In this document: positions 44,301 through 52,140 of the stretch, piece by piece
Layout of the letters: each line of letters begins with the position of its first letter
Position numbering within the stretch: the first letter of the stretch is position 1
Source of the DNA: Angiostrongylus vasorum
Lineage: Eukaryota; Nematoda; Chromadorea; Rhabditida; Metastrongylidae
Assembly: GCA_018806985.1 (NCBI GenBank)
Contig: JADANN010000364.1
Coordinates: 6,193,001-6,257,000, forward strand
DNA: 64,000 nt
Reading direction: 5' to 3'
Notes under the pieces: generated by a model
The model's input: only the letters and a program-made list of their open reading frames with translations
Told to the model about the DNA's origin: nothing
The model's database searches: none
Program-made: the position numbers and the translations under genes

Positions 44301-46900
44301 GGTGCTGCGATATCACTACTCTGCCAATACAAAAAACAAATACATGAGTCACTCAGCGATTCTTTGCTTTTTCGCATCGACCGAGCAACAGAGACTATTG
44401 CTAATAAAGACGATAATGATGTCCCTGTGTTCTTCCTTTCTAAGACAACGGTTTCAGTGAAAACGCGGATTTCCATGAAAACCGTGCGCAGCGAAAAATT
44501 AGGTGTTGGAGAAAAAATTAAGTGGAAGAGTGTAAACCAATGTCTTCTTTTATTGACAAACTAGGAAGTGGTTGATATAAAACTTTATTCAACTAGCTTC
44601 CCCCGTATTAGGATGTTTATAAGAACCGCTACGATCGAAGTGGATTTCTCACAGAAGTTCAGTCTTGCGATTTGGGTTTTCGTTGTGGCGTCGAATCGTC
44701 TGAAATGGAGCCTCGTTCGAATGAGGTAACCTCACTGGGCAGTGAGGTTCCGTTAGCTCAATGAAGTTTTATGTCATCCTCGAGCGAGCTTACCAATGAA
44801 GTAAGACGCTGGTCTTTCCCACCGAGGTTAAATTAAAGTCAGTTTGCAAAGTAAAAACCAGAGTGGTACATCATAAAGCATTTCATTATTTAAGGTTCAT
44901 ACACTCTTCTCGTTGTTGGCTCTGAATCATGCATACGTTACGGAAAAAGGACGCCTGGTTGGTGTGGTTTCACTGAAAGAGGTAACGTTTTACTTTTCAA
45001 GCTTTTTTCATTCCACATGTTTCCTTCCTAACAAACTTGTGTGGAAACAAAAATTTGTAGAATGTGAAACTACAATAGCAACAATAATAATATGGGAACT
45101 GCTAGTAAAGGTTTAAAAAAAATAAATATTTGATAGTGAAAACAATTAGATAAATGTAAATGGATAAAAAGGATAAAGCTCTCGGCGGTGTTCAATCCCC
45201 TGAGGGATGCGCCGTGCATTCCACTTCATTAAGCATCGCTAGAGGTGATTGAATGCCCTATCTGGCCTTTTACAATGACTCGCGGTAGTTTACCAGTACA
45301 TCAAGCCAGTGCTGTTGCTCTCCCGGACAATTCTAGTACCAATTTGCTGAACTCAAAGGGATGCGAGGCTTGATGGACCATTGGCGAGGAGATAGATCCC
45401 ATGGATCCCATGTGTGTTGCAGGGCGCCTCTGACCACTGCGCCATACGCGCTTTAATACACCATTGTTTTAACCTTTTTATTTGCTGCCTACTTTCCATG
45501 AAGGTCTTCGACGCTTTGCGTGTGGGCTCAGCTACTGGTTATAGATTGTCGTTTTATTTGAAAACTTCGCCGAACACTGGTTGAGTCAATTCTCAGTGGA
45601 GTCCAAGGATAGCCGTGTAAGAGCGTTCCCATTTGGCTTGCAGGATGTGGATGCTTCCCACACAACTCTGCCAATTTTACGACCCCGGAAAGATAGGAGG
45701 CCTACTAAGGTGGAGCGCAAAGCAAATTGGAAATAAAGCATAGATTTGCAGTTCACAGATTACTGTTTTACATTCTTTATTAGCACTGAACTGCTGAATA
45801 AGGAACCGTATGCAAGCCTAATCGGCTACCTTTTTGTAGATCTAGTAAATGGCTATTTATTGAATAATTGAGATGCTAACTAGTCGAGAGAACACACTGA
45901 ATAGCGTTAGTGTGATAAGCACTTCACAGTTTTCGTTATGTGTTTTAATCCAAACGAGGACGCCGTTTAAGAAAACTCGGAACTTTTTGGTGCACTAAAG
46001 ATATTCGTTTGGCTGAGAATGAACAGGGCATCAAAAATAAGTCCATTTGTCGTCGTCTTGAGATTTACTGGAAGGCCTCTTTCTGCACGCGTCACGATTG
46101 GCTAGTGTCCGTTCCTACTTGACTGCTTCTTGATGTTCTAGGAAGAATATTACCAACAAAGCAAAGGTGACCATGTCCTCCCATTCTAGTTTTCGCATCA
46201 CTTTCTCGAAGATGTTTGTACGTTACTGTGACACGGATTTATGATCTTGTCGAAGTCCTCTTTAAATCATTGAGTTTCGTTTTCATGTAAACATGGTCTG
46301 TCATGCTAAATCTTTTTTCAAAACCCTATTCGCACACACGACAGTTCTTTGCCCAGTGTGCGATCAATCATCTTGAGAATGAGTCGGTGCAACAGGCATA
46401 TTGAGCAATATTGCCGATGCAATGTAAGTTTATCTAAACACTCCCGACTTATGGACACTTGCGGGACCGCCTACGGCAACGATGCAACGACCTGGAAAAA
46501 TCCTGGCACGAATTTCTCGGTCTTACGGGAAAAGCACGATGCTGAAATACTTGGTCTACTATTTTATAAAAAAAGTGGGTGTTTCAAATACTGCTTATGT
46601 CGGACTGAAAATTGATCCATTTTTAAATTAGAGCAGCATTTTTTCCTAAGACTTCACTTATAAACGGATATTCACAAATTGTCGTGAAAATATAGTTAAT
46701 AAATCTACTTGTAGCTGCGAGAAGCGTTGTCGAATATTTACTCTCGTGGTGCGGTGCCCATTCGTCCGCGTGCTAAGAAGATTTCCACGTACCGAGTCGC
46801 AGACACTTCTAAATGTGTTGAGGAAGAGGACGAAAACGCCACGCCACCAGTCAACGCCGCAATGCCTGTCAACAACACATCGACTGGTAACGCATCCTGA
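17206..46900 (+). CDS. clh: CLC-family voltage-gated chloride channel (clh-like, ClC-2 type), multi-exon gene
   Basis: This is a plasma-membrane chloride channel of the dimeric CLC family. Exons (joined): 17206-17335, 19166-19285, 22310-22441, 25459-25592, 31612-31774, 32101-32232, 32292-32376, 32463-32565, 33735-33820, 34361-34534, 34588-34686, 34748-34826, 35017-35114, 35753-35868, 36014-36150, 42885-43029, 43548-43731, 43872-43979, 44895-44981, 46715-46900, about 830 codons. Family hallmarks appear in order: EDWF before the first helix, GSGIPE, GKEGPFVHMG with the gating glutamate, [10 protein letters not shown], the pore tyrosine in IYESI, then two CBS segments. Codon phases agree at every junction except 32565/33735 (off by one). 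One intron (34687-34747) has a GC donor. The large introns are full of retroelements. The start codon is unresolved; candidate upstream exons are at 8180 and 14067. Which clh paralogue it is cannot be told by eye. Confidence 0.93.
18530..19035. repeat. Two SINE-B copies in inverted orientation
   Basis: A minus copy (18530-18765, ending ctcgaccactgtgctaagcg) is followed by a plus copy lacking its head (about 18805-19035, ctactcggatcggcaatttag ... ggattggtcaatgccgaaagc). It ends 130 bp before the 19166 clh exon. Confidence 0.7.
19166..19285 (+). CDS. clh: clh exon: EDWF motif and first membrane helix
   Basis: It encodes [20 protein letters not shown] and continues through [12 protein letters not shown]. 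This is the conserved start of the CLC membrane domain (helix B region). Acceptor tttag, donor gtgag; phases fit on both sides. Confidence 0.93.
19560..19948 (+). repeat. Repeat C copy
   Basis: A well-preserved copy from ggcacattcggcccgtcctcac to gtaaaccgttgggaggac. A SINE-B fragment follows 40 bp on. Confidence 0.83.
19985..20150 (+). repeat. SINE-B 3' part joined to a repeat-C copy
   Basis: It begins abruptly at gtagagcactggtccgacacatcgg after repeat C and runs to ggattggtcaatgccgagacc. The head is missing. Confidence 0.7.
21525..22063. mobile_element. PLE-derived foldback element flanked by a 15-bp target-site duplication
   Basis: Two long inverted arms (about 21550-21766 and 21868-22063) made of PLE 3' tail sequence surround a ~100-bp centre. 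They share the motif (g)ctctgaggaaggcgaaatccgccgaaacgtcagctt. The element is bounded by the perfect direct repeat aattataatgagggt at 21510-21524 and 22064-22078. There is no coding capacity. It lies in the 19286-22309 clh intron. Confidence 0.87.
22310..22441 (+). CDS. clh: clh exon: second helix up to QAVG
   Basis: It encodes [20 protein letters not shown], then a hydrophobic helix and HALGKQAVG. The last codon is split so that the next exon completes the CLC selectivity-filter motif G-S-G-I-P-E. Acceptor ttttag, donor gtgagt. Confidence 0.95.
22442..24690 (+). other. clh intron, mostly unique sequence
   Basis: The interval between the QAVG and GSGIPE exons has no readable exon. A few pyrimidine-rich stretches are present, and a SINE-A follows at 24700. 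Confidence 0.7.
24700..24990 (+). repeat. SINE-A copy
   Basis: The head tatagcacagtggctagtgatgg is followed by the body with attctacggtattcataaagacgaag, ending ggatccgaacaatagatgtgaag. It lies in the 22442-25458 clh intron. Confidence 0.78.
25459..25592 (+). CDS. clh: clh exon: GSGIPE chloride-binding motif and GKE
   Basis: It encodes [20 protein letters not shown], then [31 protein letters not shown] contains the anion-coordinating serine, and the final KE begins the GKEGP motif with the fast-gate glutamate. It ends in phase 0 before a 6-kb intron that carries RTE copy 1. Confidence 0.97.
26291..26695 (+). repeat. Repeat C copy
   Basis: Runs from atacttacttggatacatgg to gtaaaccattgggagggaag. 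It lies in the clh intron upstream of RTE copy 1. Confidence 0.83.
26880..27095 (-). repeat. SINE-A copy
   Basis: Minus-oriented body: ggatccccgcactagtattcatttcg, then gtcgagtttattctcgctggagtcc. Confidence 0.7.
27115..27185. repeat. (ATT)n imperfect microsatellite at the 5' side of RTE copy 1
   Basis: Att/atc/act units are mixed over about 70 bp. The tract separates a minus-oriented SINE-A end from the RTE leader. Confidence 0.9.
27755..28570 (+). pseudogene. RTE endonuclease domain fragments (copy 1)
   Basis: The frame from 27755 encodes [10 protein letters not shown], the conserved N-terminal motif of the APE/exonuclease-endonuclease-phosphatase fold. It is stopped by TAA at 28151, where copy 2 has GAA. 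The frame resumes with TGDFNA (metal-site motif) and [13 protein letters not shown] shifted frame near 28440 would supply YTGSDHRLL. No intact nuclease remains. Confidence 0.85.
28651..29256 (+). pseudogene. RTE linker region between endonuclease and RT (copy 1)
   Basis: An open segment of about 200 codons is rich in Lys, Arg and Glu (for example [20 protein letters not shown]) and ends near [13 protein letters not shown]. It matches the spacer of RTE-type polyproteins just before the fingers of the reverse transcriptase. It is probably one continuous polyprotein with the flanking fragments before mutation. Confidence 0.75.
29234..30600 (+). pseudogene. RTE reverse transcriptase fragments (copy 1)
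   Basis: Motifs in order: [35 protein letters not shown] (motif A), [16 protein letters not shown] (motif B) and LRFADAIVL (motif C, where the expected FADD reads FADA). The C-terminal part has GYLGWEI, an in-frame stop at 30056 (GCT TAG), a frameshift, and [11 protein letters not shown]. The lost motif C aspartate alone would abolish catalysis. Confidence 0.88.
30625..31130 (-). repeat. SINE-A copies (one full, one partial) after RTE copy 1
   Basis: Minus-oriented body (cttgcactcaattcgtttcatcg, ccacgatgatctttgaac) runs to a head near 30990. It is followed by a second, shorter related unit with gcttgataccaatttcccagtcccggag. Confidence 0.65.
31185..31470 (-). repeat. SINE-B copy
   Basis: cgtcgttgatcaatccgtgaggg at one end and cctccgactactgctccacagcg at the other. 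It lies just upstream of the 31612 clh exon. Confidence 0.78.
31612..31774 (+). CDS. clh: clh exon: GPFVHMG to SAPAG
   Basis: It encodes [20 protein letters not shown], then the [19 protein letters not shown] region and FSAPAG. This completes GKEGPFVHMG and matches the helix F to H loop of ClC-1/ClC-2-type channels. Acceptor ttcag, donor gtgaac. Confidence 0.97.
32101..32232 (+). CDS. clh: clh exon: [19 protein letters not shown]
   Basis: It encodes [20 protein letters not shown], then [20 protein letters not shown]. This is a highly conserved CLC segment. An upstream AG at 32076 would add seven non-family residues, so the acceptor at 32100 is preferred. Donor gtaggt. Confidence 0.96.
32292..32376 (+). 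CDS. clh: clh exon: YYQTNFPNE extracellular loop
   Basis: It encodes [20 protein letters not shown], then EIPLFALLG. Both flanking introns are short (59 and 86 bp) and phases fit. Confidence 0.95.
32463..32565 (+). CDS. clh: clh exon: [11 protein letters not shown]
   Basis: It encodes [20 protein letters not shown], then [14 protein letters not shown]. It ends in phase 0 at gtaagt, but the next recognised exon needs one base from upstream; see the finding on this junction. The last ~20 bases of this exon plus the intron start are duplicated in inverted orientation at 41940-42470. Confidence 0.94.
33411..33668 (+). repeat. SINE-B copy
   Basis: The head gcgcgtgtggcgcagtggtcgaagacgcc is followed by the family body ending aattgatcaacgccgagagctttttttt. 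It sits 70 bp before the 33735 clh exon, in the intron whose flanking phases disagree. Confidence 0.82.
33735..33820 (+). CDS. clh: clh exon: helix with [13 protein letters not shown]
   Basis: It encodes [20 protein letters not shown], then FGRYVAGQ, matching the CLC helix followed by the conserved FPxGFG motif. The frame needs one extra 5' base; the other two frames fit no family sequence (frame 0 has an immediate TAG). Confidence 0.9.
34025..34320 (+). repeat. SINE-B copy
   Basis: The degenerate head gtagcgcacatttgttagagccgccc is followed by the body through ttgatgaagtcgaaaatatggcgc and gattaatgccgagaact. It ends 40 bp before the 34361 clh exon. Confidence 0.78.
34361..34534 (+). CDS. clh: clh exon: extracellular K-L loop and helix
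   Basis: It encodes [20 protein letters not shown], then [14 protein letters not shown] and a hydrophobic helix ending LYVSF. The acceptor tttgag at 34360 is used because it restores phase and the conserved RETL sequence; the stronger-looking ggcag at 34385 breaks the frame. Donor gtgaga. Confidence 0.9.
34588..34686 (+). CDS. clh: clh exon: [10 protein letters not shown] chloride-binding motif
   Basis: It encodes [20 protein letters not shown], then [23 protein letters not shown] is the GxFxP motif that lines the anion site. The exon ends at GAG followed by gctaga, so the 61-bp intron after it appears to be of the GC-AG class. Confidence 0.96.
34748..34826 (+). CDS. clh: clh exon: [12 protein letters not shown]
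   Basis: It encodes [20 protein letters not shown], then GLYAVVG, the loop between helices N and O in nematode clh proteins. Acceptor ttcag; donor gttggt is weak. Confidence 0.95.
35017..35114 (+). CDS. clh: clh exon: [20 protein letters not shown]
   Basis: It encodes [20 protein letters not shown], then [12 protein letters not shown], the helix P/Q region. Acceptor ttctag, donor gtaata, phases consistent. Confidence 0.96.
35753..35868 (+). CDS. clh: clh exon: last helix with pore tyrosine
   Basis: It encodes [20 protein letters not shown], then [18 protein letters not shown]. The tyrosine of IYES matches the conserved chloride-coordinating tyrosine at the N-end of helix R. Confidence 0.95.
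36014..36150 (+). CDS. clh: clh exon: first CBS segment
   Basis: It encodes [20 protein letters not shown], then [25 protein letters not shown], the first half of CBS1 in the cytoplasmic C-terminal domain. Donor gtaagt opens a 6.7-kb intron with a PLE and an RTE. Confidence 0.94.
36560..36840 (+). repeat. SINE-E copy
   Basis: acccacaaggtgtggtggtgaacgc, gttcgttcccccatcgcagacacctgc and tttgcaaatatctcagcttcg in family order. It lies in the 36151-42884 clh intron. Confidence 0.75.
37377..37910 (-). pseudogene. PLE GIY-YIG endonuclease domain
   Basis: A 177-codon open frame begins [20 protein letters not shown]. It contains [12 protein letters not shown], a Cys-rich knuckle ([10 protein letters not shown]) and [20 protein letters not shown], the GIY-YIG core typical of Penelope-like elements. 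A downstream [10 protein letters not shown] tail follows. The domain itself is open, but the element lacks a continuous upstream RT. Confidence 0.88.
38250..38700 (-). pseudogene. PLE reverse transcriptase remnant
   Basis: The minus strand reads [20 protein letters not shown] (RT motif A region) and [16 protein letters not shown]. In shifted frames it reads AMGQRLAP and [11 protein letters not shown] (the catalytic YVDD-type motif) near 38340. At least two frameshifts separate these, so no enzyme is made. Confidence 0.85.
39230..39510 (+). pseudogene. RTE endonuclease fragment (copy 2)
   Basis: It encodes [20 protein letters not shown], then a segment with [19 protein letters not shown], matching the copy 1 endonuclease. 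It is stopped at 39508 and followed by degenerate nuclease sequence up to about 40000, including an internal repeat of GGAGATTTCAAGGCCA. Confidence 0.8.
40522..40833 (+). pseudogene. RTE reverse transcriptase fragment, 5' of a SINE insertion (copy 2)
   Basis: It encodes [20 protein letters not shown], then the [16 protein letters not shown] stretch and motif B in degenerate form ([11 protein letters not shown]). It runs into SINE-B sequence at about 40822. Confidence 0.82.
40822..41090 (-). repeat. SINE-B copy inserted in RTE copy 2
   Basis: Runs from ggataaagctgtcggcgttgaccaatc to ccaccgcgccaaacgcggc. It splits the RT of the host element, so it is younger than that RTE insertion. Confidence 0.8.
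41086..41475 (+). pseudogene. RTE reverse transcriptase fragment, 3' of a SINE insertion (copy 2)
   Basis: It resumes with [20 protein letters not shown] (motif C region, keeping DD), then [13 protein letters not shown] and [18 protein letters not shown]. More decayed RT C-terminus follows to about 41930. Confidence 0.8.
41940..42470 (-). repeat. Inverted duplicate of a clh exon-intron boundary (copy of about 32544-33060)
   Basis: The reverse complement reads GCATTCAAGGCCGTTTTCGG, then an intron sequence with gtgagtatatcggtaaatgtg and aaaatgccatacttgtggtg. It ends in ctgtaagtcggtatgg and aaataggtagaaa. This parallels 32544-33060 with roughly 15 percent mismatch by eye. Similarity stops sharply inside the exon. 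It lies in the 36151-42884 intron of the same gene, abutting the 3' end of RTE copy 2. Confidence 0.85.
42885..43029 (+). CDS. clh: clh exon: second half of CBS1
   Basis: It encodes [20 protein letters not shown], then [27 protein letters not shown] is the conserved CBS1 end. The acceptor is taken at cttcag (42884); attag at 42866 is also phase-compatible and would add six residues. Confidence 0.92.
43548..43731 (+). CDS. clh: clh exon: linker between the CBS motifs
   Basis: An open 184-base exon encodes a Ser/Asn-rich linker including [20 protein letters not shown], then a stretch ending THDLPV. Acceptor tttcag, donor gtaagt, phases fit. The linker itself has no recognisable fold. Confidence 0.88.
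43872..43979 (+). CDS. clh: clh exon: start of CBS2
   Basis: It encodes [20 protein letters not shown], then [16 protein letters not shown]. The IDPAPFQLV sequence is the conserved entry of the second CBS motif. Acceptor tttcag, donor gtgatt. Confidence 0.94.
44895..44981 (+). CDS. clh: clh exon: core of CBS2
   Basis: It encodes [20 protein letters not shown], then LVGVVSLKE. This is the typical CBS2 pattern (H-x-F-x-x-L ... G-R-L-V-G-V-V). Acceptor ttaag, donor gtaacg. Confidence 0.95.
45160..45460 (-). repeat. SINE-B copy
   Basis: aaaggataaagctctcggcggtgttc at one end and ctgaccactgcgccatacgcgc at the other. It lies in the last clh intron. Confidence 0.8.
45490..45735 (-). repeat. SINE-A copy
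   Basis: Minus-oriented body (catgaaggtcttcgacgctttgcg, ggttgagtcaattctcagtggagtcc) lies in the last clh intron. Confidence 0.65.
46715..46900 (+). CDS. clh: clh last exon and stop codon
   Basis: It encodes [20 protein letters not shown], then an acidic Pro/Asn-rich tail ending STGNAS and a TGA stop. LREAL completes CBS2. Acceptor cttgtag. A possible polyadenylation signal AATAAA is at about 47307, beyond a PLE-tail fragment. Confidence 0.92.
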   Translation: MREALSNIYSRGAVPIRPRAKKISTYRVADTSKCVEEEDENATPPVNAAMPVNNTSTGNAS

Positions 46901-47139
46901 AAAAATCCTAATATCGCAGTGTCTTTTTAGTATAATGGAGTTTTGTGAATGTCAGAGTTATTGTCCAGCTCTGCAACATGACGGAGTTGGAAACTGTGGA
47001 ACTCACACTGAAACGCCTTTAAGGCAATGAATGTATGAGAATAATTCCGAAATCTTTCTGAAGTCTCATCAACTTCTTATGTTCTCTGGACAGTAACTTT
47101 GTTGTCTTTCTTACAAAAATGCCCTTGTTGGGCTGATGG

Positions 47140-48250
47140 AATGTTGCTATAAGTTGTCGTTTTTGTTGTTGTTGCTGTGGTTCGATGCCTGACGCTTCGG
47201 CAGCTTCGCCCTCCTCGGAGGTTGACTTCTTTTTATGCAATTTTATGCAACAATAGCCTTATAATTCGGTGAAATATCTATAGTGCTGAAAAAGATCTAA
47301 CATATAAATAAACGCCATTTTGTTAAAGAAATTTCTCACCGTGTTGTTGCGTATGGGACCTCCCGTGTGTTGTTCACGTGGGTAACGAGTGAAACCAACC
47401 TATGTCAGAAAATCAGTTTGAAAATAGGCGCCATTTCATGCGTGATAATCAGGCATTCGTCCTTCCGGTTCATTTTATAACTTTCGAAATTTTTCCAAGA
47501 ACACTCAAGAGTCTTTGCGCGTTAATGTTTTCGATTACAAAGCTCGGATCATGATAGTCACTTCAAAATCAAGGGCATTGTGCTTTTTTTGCCCAAGGTG
47601 GCTCTAAAGGAGTACTTTGGCGGATTTCAAGCTTCCCATTTATATGTCCTTTTATGCAGGTACAAAGTGGTCTACCCTTTTCCCCTTCTCTATGTGTTTT
47701 TCACCCATGCCTTACATTAGATTAAATGTGTCCTACCTGAACTCGTTCAATCTGTTCTCTGCCGTTAGGGACAGATTACACAATTTTCTTTTCTGCGCAA
47801 ACGATCAAAGAGGCGGTTGCGGATTAAATGAGGACGTAGGGTATTGAGTGGTGTGAGGTCAATAACTGCCACAGAATTTCCAAGACCACTTTTTTCTTAG
47901 ACACCTTTTAATGGCGTAACTTATTTCGTTTGATATGAAGGATAGCTTGAAAGGGATATCAGTTAGGTTTGAAACATTATTTTGGGGAATAATCCCACCG
48001 TTTCGTATGACCCGAGTGGCTTCTGCTTCATAGCCATTGGAAATGGCTATTTTCTGTGGCAGAAATAGCGATTCTTTCCATTGCTCTTCTCCTGTGCGAA
48101 CATTTTCAGCTGTTCGGCACAGGTTTTTAATATGTTCTTCGTTCATGTGCGTAGGATAAGAGTTCTTGGTCTTTGGTTAACGATACCATTTTGTTGCGTA
48201 GCCAGCCATCGAACCTTAGCAACAACGTATACCAACCTCCTATCTGATCA
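47140..48250 (-). mobile_element. Degenerate Penelope-like element fragment downstream of clh
   Basis: Minus-strand sequence at 47859-48146 includes KIAISNGYEAEATRVIRNGG and LSFISNEISYAIKRCLRK, the region just before the PLE endonuclease. At 47150-47250 the tail signature (gcttcggcagcttcgcc) appears. It represents a different, older PLE subfamily. Confidence 0.65.
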
Positions 48251-50149
48251 TCAAGGGCAGTTTTTTAAAAATGTGTATACGTATACCGATTATTTATGTC
48301 AAGGTTTGTAGAAAGTCAGTCTTGTGAGCTACGGTTTTTTTTGTTCTTCTGCCATACAACTGTGAATATCTCTAAAGTTGCTTTCTTTTCACAGTCAAAC
48401 AATTGACTGTGTGCACTCCGTTGATTTGCAAAAAAGCCAATAAGTGTAGTTATGTAAAAAAAATAACCGAACGATTGTATATAAAACCGATTTAGAATTA
48501 CTCTTATGCCTTTCTTATGCCACAAGCGATACTTATTCACACCAATACCGAACTGTACAACAAAATTTCACAGATACCAACATTTTCCGATCAACCTTAA
48601 ACGCATCTTGACACTCTTCAAGGTGGTGTTCAGAGTTGACTGTGAGTGATCAAAAAAGGATGGCGCTAAATTTCGTTGTCGGTCTGTTTTTGCTGAATTG
48701 TTGCAATCCTGTCTATACCGCGCTTCTCGTGAAACTTCCTGATTATGCATGATATCAACGCGAACCAAATTTGTTCTTTTCTTTGAATCTTTTATGATAT
48801 AAGAAGCATTCGTAGATGATCATTTACATCGTATGGCTCTATCTCTGAATATTTCCATGATCAACCTCGGTATGGACCGTCGTTATGTTGGTTTATTGAA
48901 AAGCTTATATAAGGTTACTATTAAAAGTTGTGGTGGCTATGGTTTCGTGGTCACGGTCTTCATCAGAGCCGCCAGAATTCCTCGAGAGAACCAACAGCCC
49001 TGGACACTCGACTCGCTCGTATCGTGGCGGCTCTAAAGAAAGCACTGACTGGAACATTAGCTCGCAACACTGTAGTTTTCGCTTTTGTTGCCATTAAGTA
49101 GCTGACCATATCACGTCTTACATTCTGGGGTTTTGGTTGGTTACTGTCTTGTCCATGTCCAACAAAATCTGCAGAATTTTGGTATAAATGTGTTATAAAC
49201 CTTTTATACAGAATTATCTTCATGACGAGATTATGCGGTGTAATCAGTCGTGGTGAGCCTTGTGTTTTTTCTTTCATGCCCATTCAATATTCTATTTCGG
49301 TTCTATTTTGACCAAACTTAGAGTTAAGTTCTGAACCTTATGATTTCTGACTTTTGCCCTTTGTCATAAGCCGGATATCTGTTATAGATATTATACTTGA
49401 TCTGTGTATAGAATTCTAGAATATCATGTTCATCACGTATTGTTGTGATTCCAGACCTGCACTGAAAGTGTCCATCTTTTATTCCCACTGTCTAAATTTT
49501 ATGATACACTATAATGTTTCTTTCAAATACATCCTACACTGCAGAATTCCTCGAAATGTATGAGTAAATATAGGCCCAGACACGCAACGGGCTATGCTGT
49601 TTTTTTGTTGGTCCCATTCTTCTCTGTTTATTCCCGCATAGAATTTTTCCTCCTGTATTTTTTACCCACTATTCAAGTGCTTAGTAGACAGCTTACTGAA
49701 CACAGATGCAGTGCTATTAGTGGCCCGTTGAAACCTGTTTTTTACGCTTAATAATTCACAGGGGCCTTTTTTGAAAAAAGTTCTTTGACCAGTAATTTGA
49801 TTGGTAGTTGGCTGTTATCTCATATCAGTAGCTGTAATGGATCGTGGTTCTCATCTTGAATGGGCAGATTCGAGATGATACCGAAGTGGACGCAGCAAAA
49901 ACAATTGCTAAGCACTTACTGACAGAAATGTGGCTGCATGATGGAGTATAGTATAATATATTAAGTAGTGCCTTAAGTGCTACTTATACCCCCTAGAGTG
50001 GTTAAGTACAATGTCTTCTATAATCTTATGAATGAAACTTCACTACAACAGATGGGTTATCCTTCAGATAACGAAACGTTGAGTAATTTTTAAACAATGT
50101 GACGCTCATTTTTATAACAGGTCTTGGTACTATAGATAGTTTACCTAAT

Positions 50150-50290
50150 AAGTTGCACAGCGTTACATAAAATATGTCCAGGATTTGAAAAAGTCGAACT
50201 CGCTGAAACGTCGGCCTTCGAATAACGACAACAACAACTTTAACCAACCTCGCTTCAGCTCAAAAAGAGCAATTCGTAAGAATTGGTATC
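50150..50290 (+). repeat. PLE-like tail (subfamily 2)
   Basis: The motifs gaaaaagtcgaactcgctgaaacgtcgg, gacaacaacaac and cctcgcttcagctcaaaaagagcaattcg match the copy at 11260 in order and spacing. Confidence 0.6.
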
Positions 50291-50334
50291 CATGCAGCTT
50301 AACTTCATACTTGATGTCCATAATTTTTTTCACA

Positions 50335-50600
50335 GAATGGTATTATGTTAAATATGACCACAACGATGCTGGAATATTTGCAAAACATGGACCTCACGCC
50401 AGACTCGCTCTCTCCATTACCCTTTCCGGAGGCTTACGTGTTAACCACTGCATCACTTGGGCCCTCGCTTTTTCCCTTTCTCTCAGCATATTTTTTATCC
50501 TAACGGTACCACCAACAGTCACCCGTCGACGGGAATGAATATCTTAGCACCATTGTGGTTGTATTTCACATCATACACTGCCAAGAAGATATAATCGACC
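50335..50600 (-). repeat. SINE-E copy
   Basis: gctggaatatttgcaaaacatgg and accactgcatcacttgggccctcgc, followed by caacagtcacccgtcgacggg. Confidence 0.62.
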
Positions 50601-51379
50601 GTAAACAAAAAGGCAAGCAGATAAGGCGCCAAATCACATTCGACAGTTCGTCATTCGCCTTTCCGGTTCATTTTTTTTCATTTCTGTTTTACTACTCATT
50701 AATGCCGAGGTTTGTAGAAAGTCGGTCTTCTGAATGATTGATTGTGTATTGTCAAAAAAGACCTTGAAGGCTGAAAATTAGACGTCTTCCCAAGCAGCAG
50801 CCCCTGCTAATTGCGATGTTCAAATCACGATTGGAACAGCGATTCAATCTTACAAGCGCTACAGAGCTAACTCGTTTAACAATTGTGGGCTATTTATGTG
50901 ATGATCTTTTTCAGTATATTTTTCTGTCGTATGCTGTTTAATTTATGAACAGTGTGTTAATTTGAACCTGTGAACAATACTTTGTTCGTGCAGTAGACTA
51001 GTACACTAACTCGTTAGTGCTTCTCTGGTCTAGTAGTAGAAAATTTGAATGATTGACCACGAAGAGTCGCGAACTATCACTTTTCATCTATCTGGTTACT
51101 GGCTTGGTAAGCTCTCTTTTCCATGACATCAAGGAAAACCCCATACTAAGACATTCTGAGTTCGTCGTTCAAATCAGTCGCTGGCTGTTGGCATCAAACG
51201 GAGTATTCCTACTAGTACCTACTAGCGCGAAAGGGTTCATGGCATAGGTTCATTTTTAAATGAATTTCGGAATTAAAACGGATCCTTCGGCTTTGGTAGT
51301 ATCGCTACACGCGATTTGGTTTAAAACCATCCCACATCAGTGGCAACAAGAAATGGATTTCGGGTTTTCTATCGGTTTA

Positions 51380-51755
51380 ATACTTACTTGGATGAATGGC
51401 CCATCTTCACTAGTTGTACGGTCCTCAGCATAATCCGAGTTTCTCTGGTTTAGCTATTGTGTTTCTCTGAAGTTCAGAGGTCAACCTAGCCAAAGTCTGA
51501 CCCAGGTCGTCACCACCACATGCAGTCGCAGCCCTTGTGGATCACAGAAAGATTTTCCACCATGCGACTAGTTTGATTCTGGTCGATCCTGGTATTTGTT
51601 TATTCATAGCTAGGATTCCTGGTATAAAAGCGGGACTCCTGCGCAGCTTGGGAGACGCTGCTAGTGGGATGAATGCCCTCCTTTGTACATCTCAGTCCGA
51701 CACCCAGCAACACCTCCCAGCCACGATGACGTGATAAACCGTTGGGAGGGGATGA
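51380..51755 (+). repeat. Repeat C copy
   Basis: Runs from atacttacttggatgaatgg to gataaaccgttgggagggg, in the intergenic space between clh and the SLC17-like gene. Confidence 0.82.
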
Positions 51756-51814
51756 TTTAACAATGTTCCGTTTATCCCGCCCTTCATTTCCAGCATAATT
51801 AGTGCAGTTATAAA

Positions 51815-52140
51815 ACCCTAGCTTAAGAAGGGCCTACCTAGAGAATTAGGCAACAGTAGTCGAAATGCCACTGAGCACTCTGAGATGCCGGCTAATTCAC
51901 AACCGTCTGTATGACCGTCTATATATAAAGCAAAACTGCATAATTTGCCCTAACGCTAGAGACGGTGATTGCACGAGTTCGGGTACAGTTTATTAAATTT
52001 CTTGACGTTTCATCTACTGGGGTTATGAAAGTGTTTGACTGAGTAGTCTGCGTGTCAGCTGACCTTTCCAGGCTCTGAAGAAGGCGAAACAGCCCAGAGG
52101 TCAGCTGTTGTAAATAGATAGTGTAATAACAACCTTGTGA
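51815..52140 (+). mobile_element. PLE endonuclease and tail fragment
   Basis: Plus-strand sequence resembles the CVICPxxRDGDC region (atttgccctaacgctagagacggtgattgc). It then jumps to a tail with tctgaagaaggcgaaac and aacaaccttgtgactactcatcgagc. It is internally deleted. Confidence 0.65.

Noticed and set aside
43996..44564. 181-codon plus-strand frame in a clh intron
   Set aside because: No recognisable domain; an internal repeated motif (cagagactattgctaat) and its position between two well-joined exons suggest chance or a repeat.
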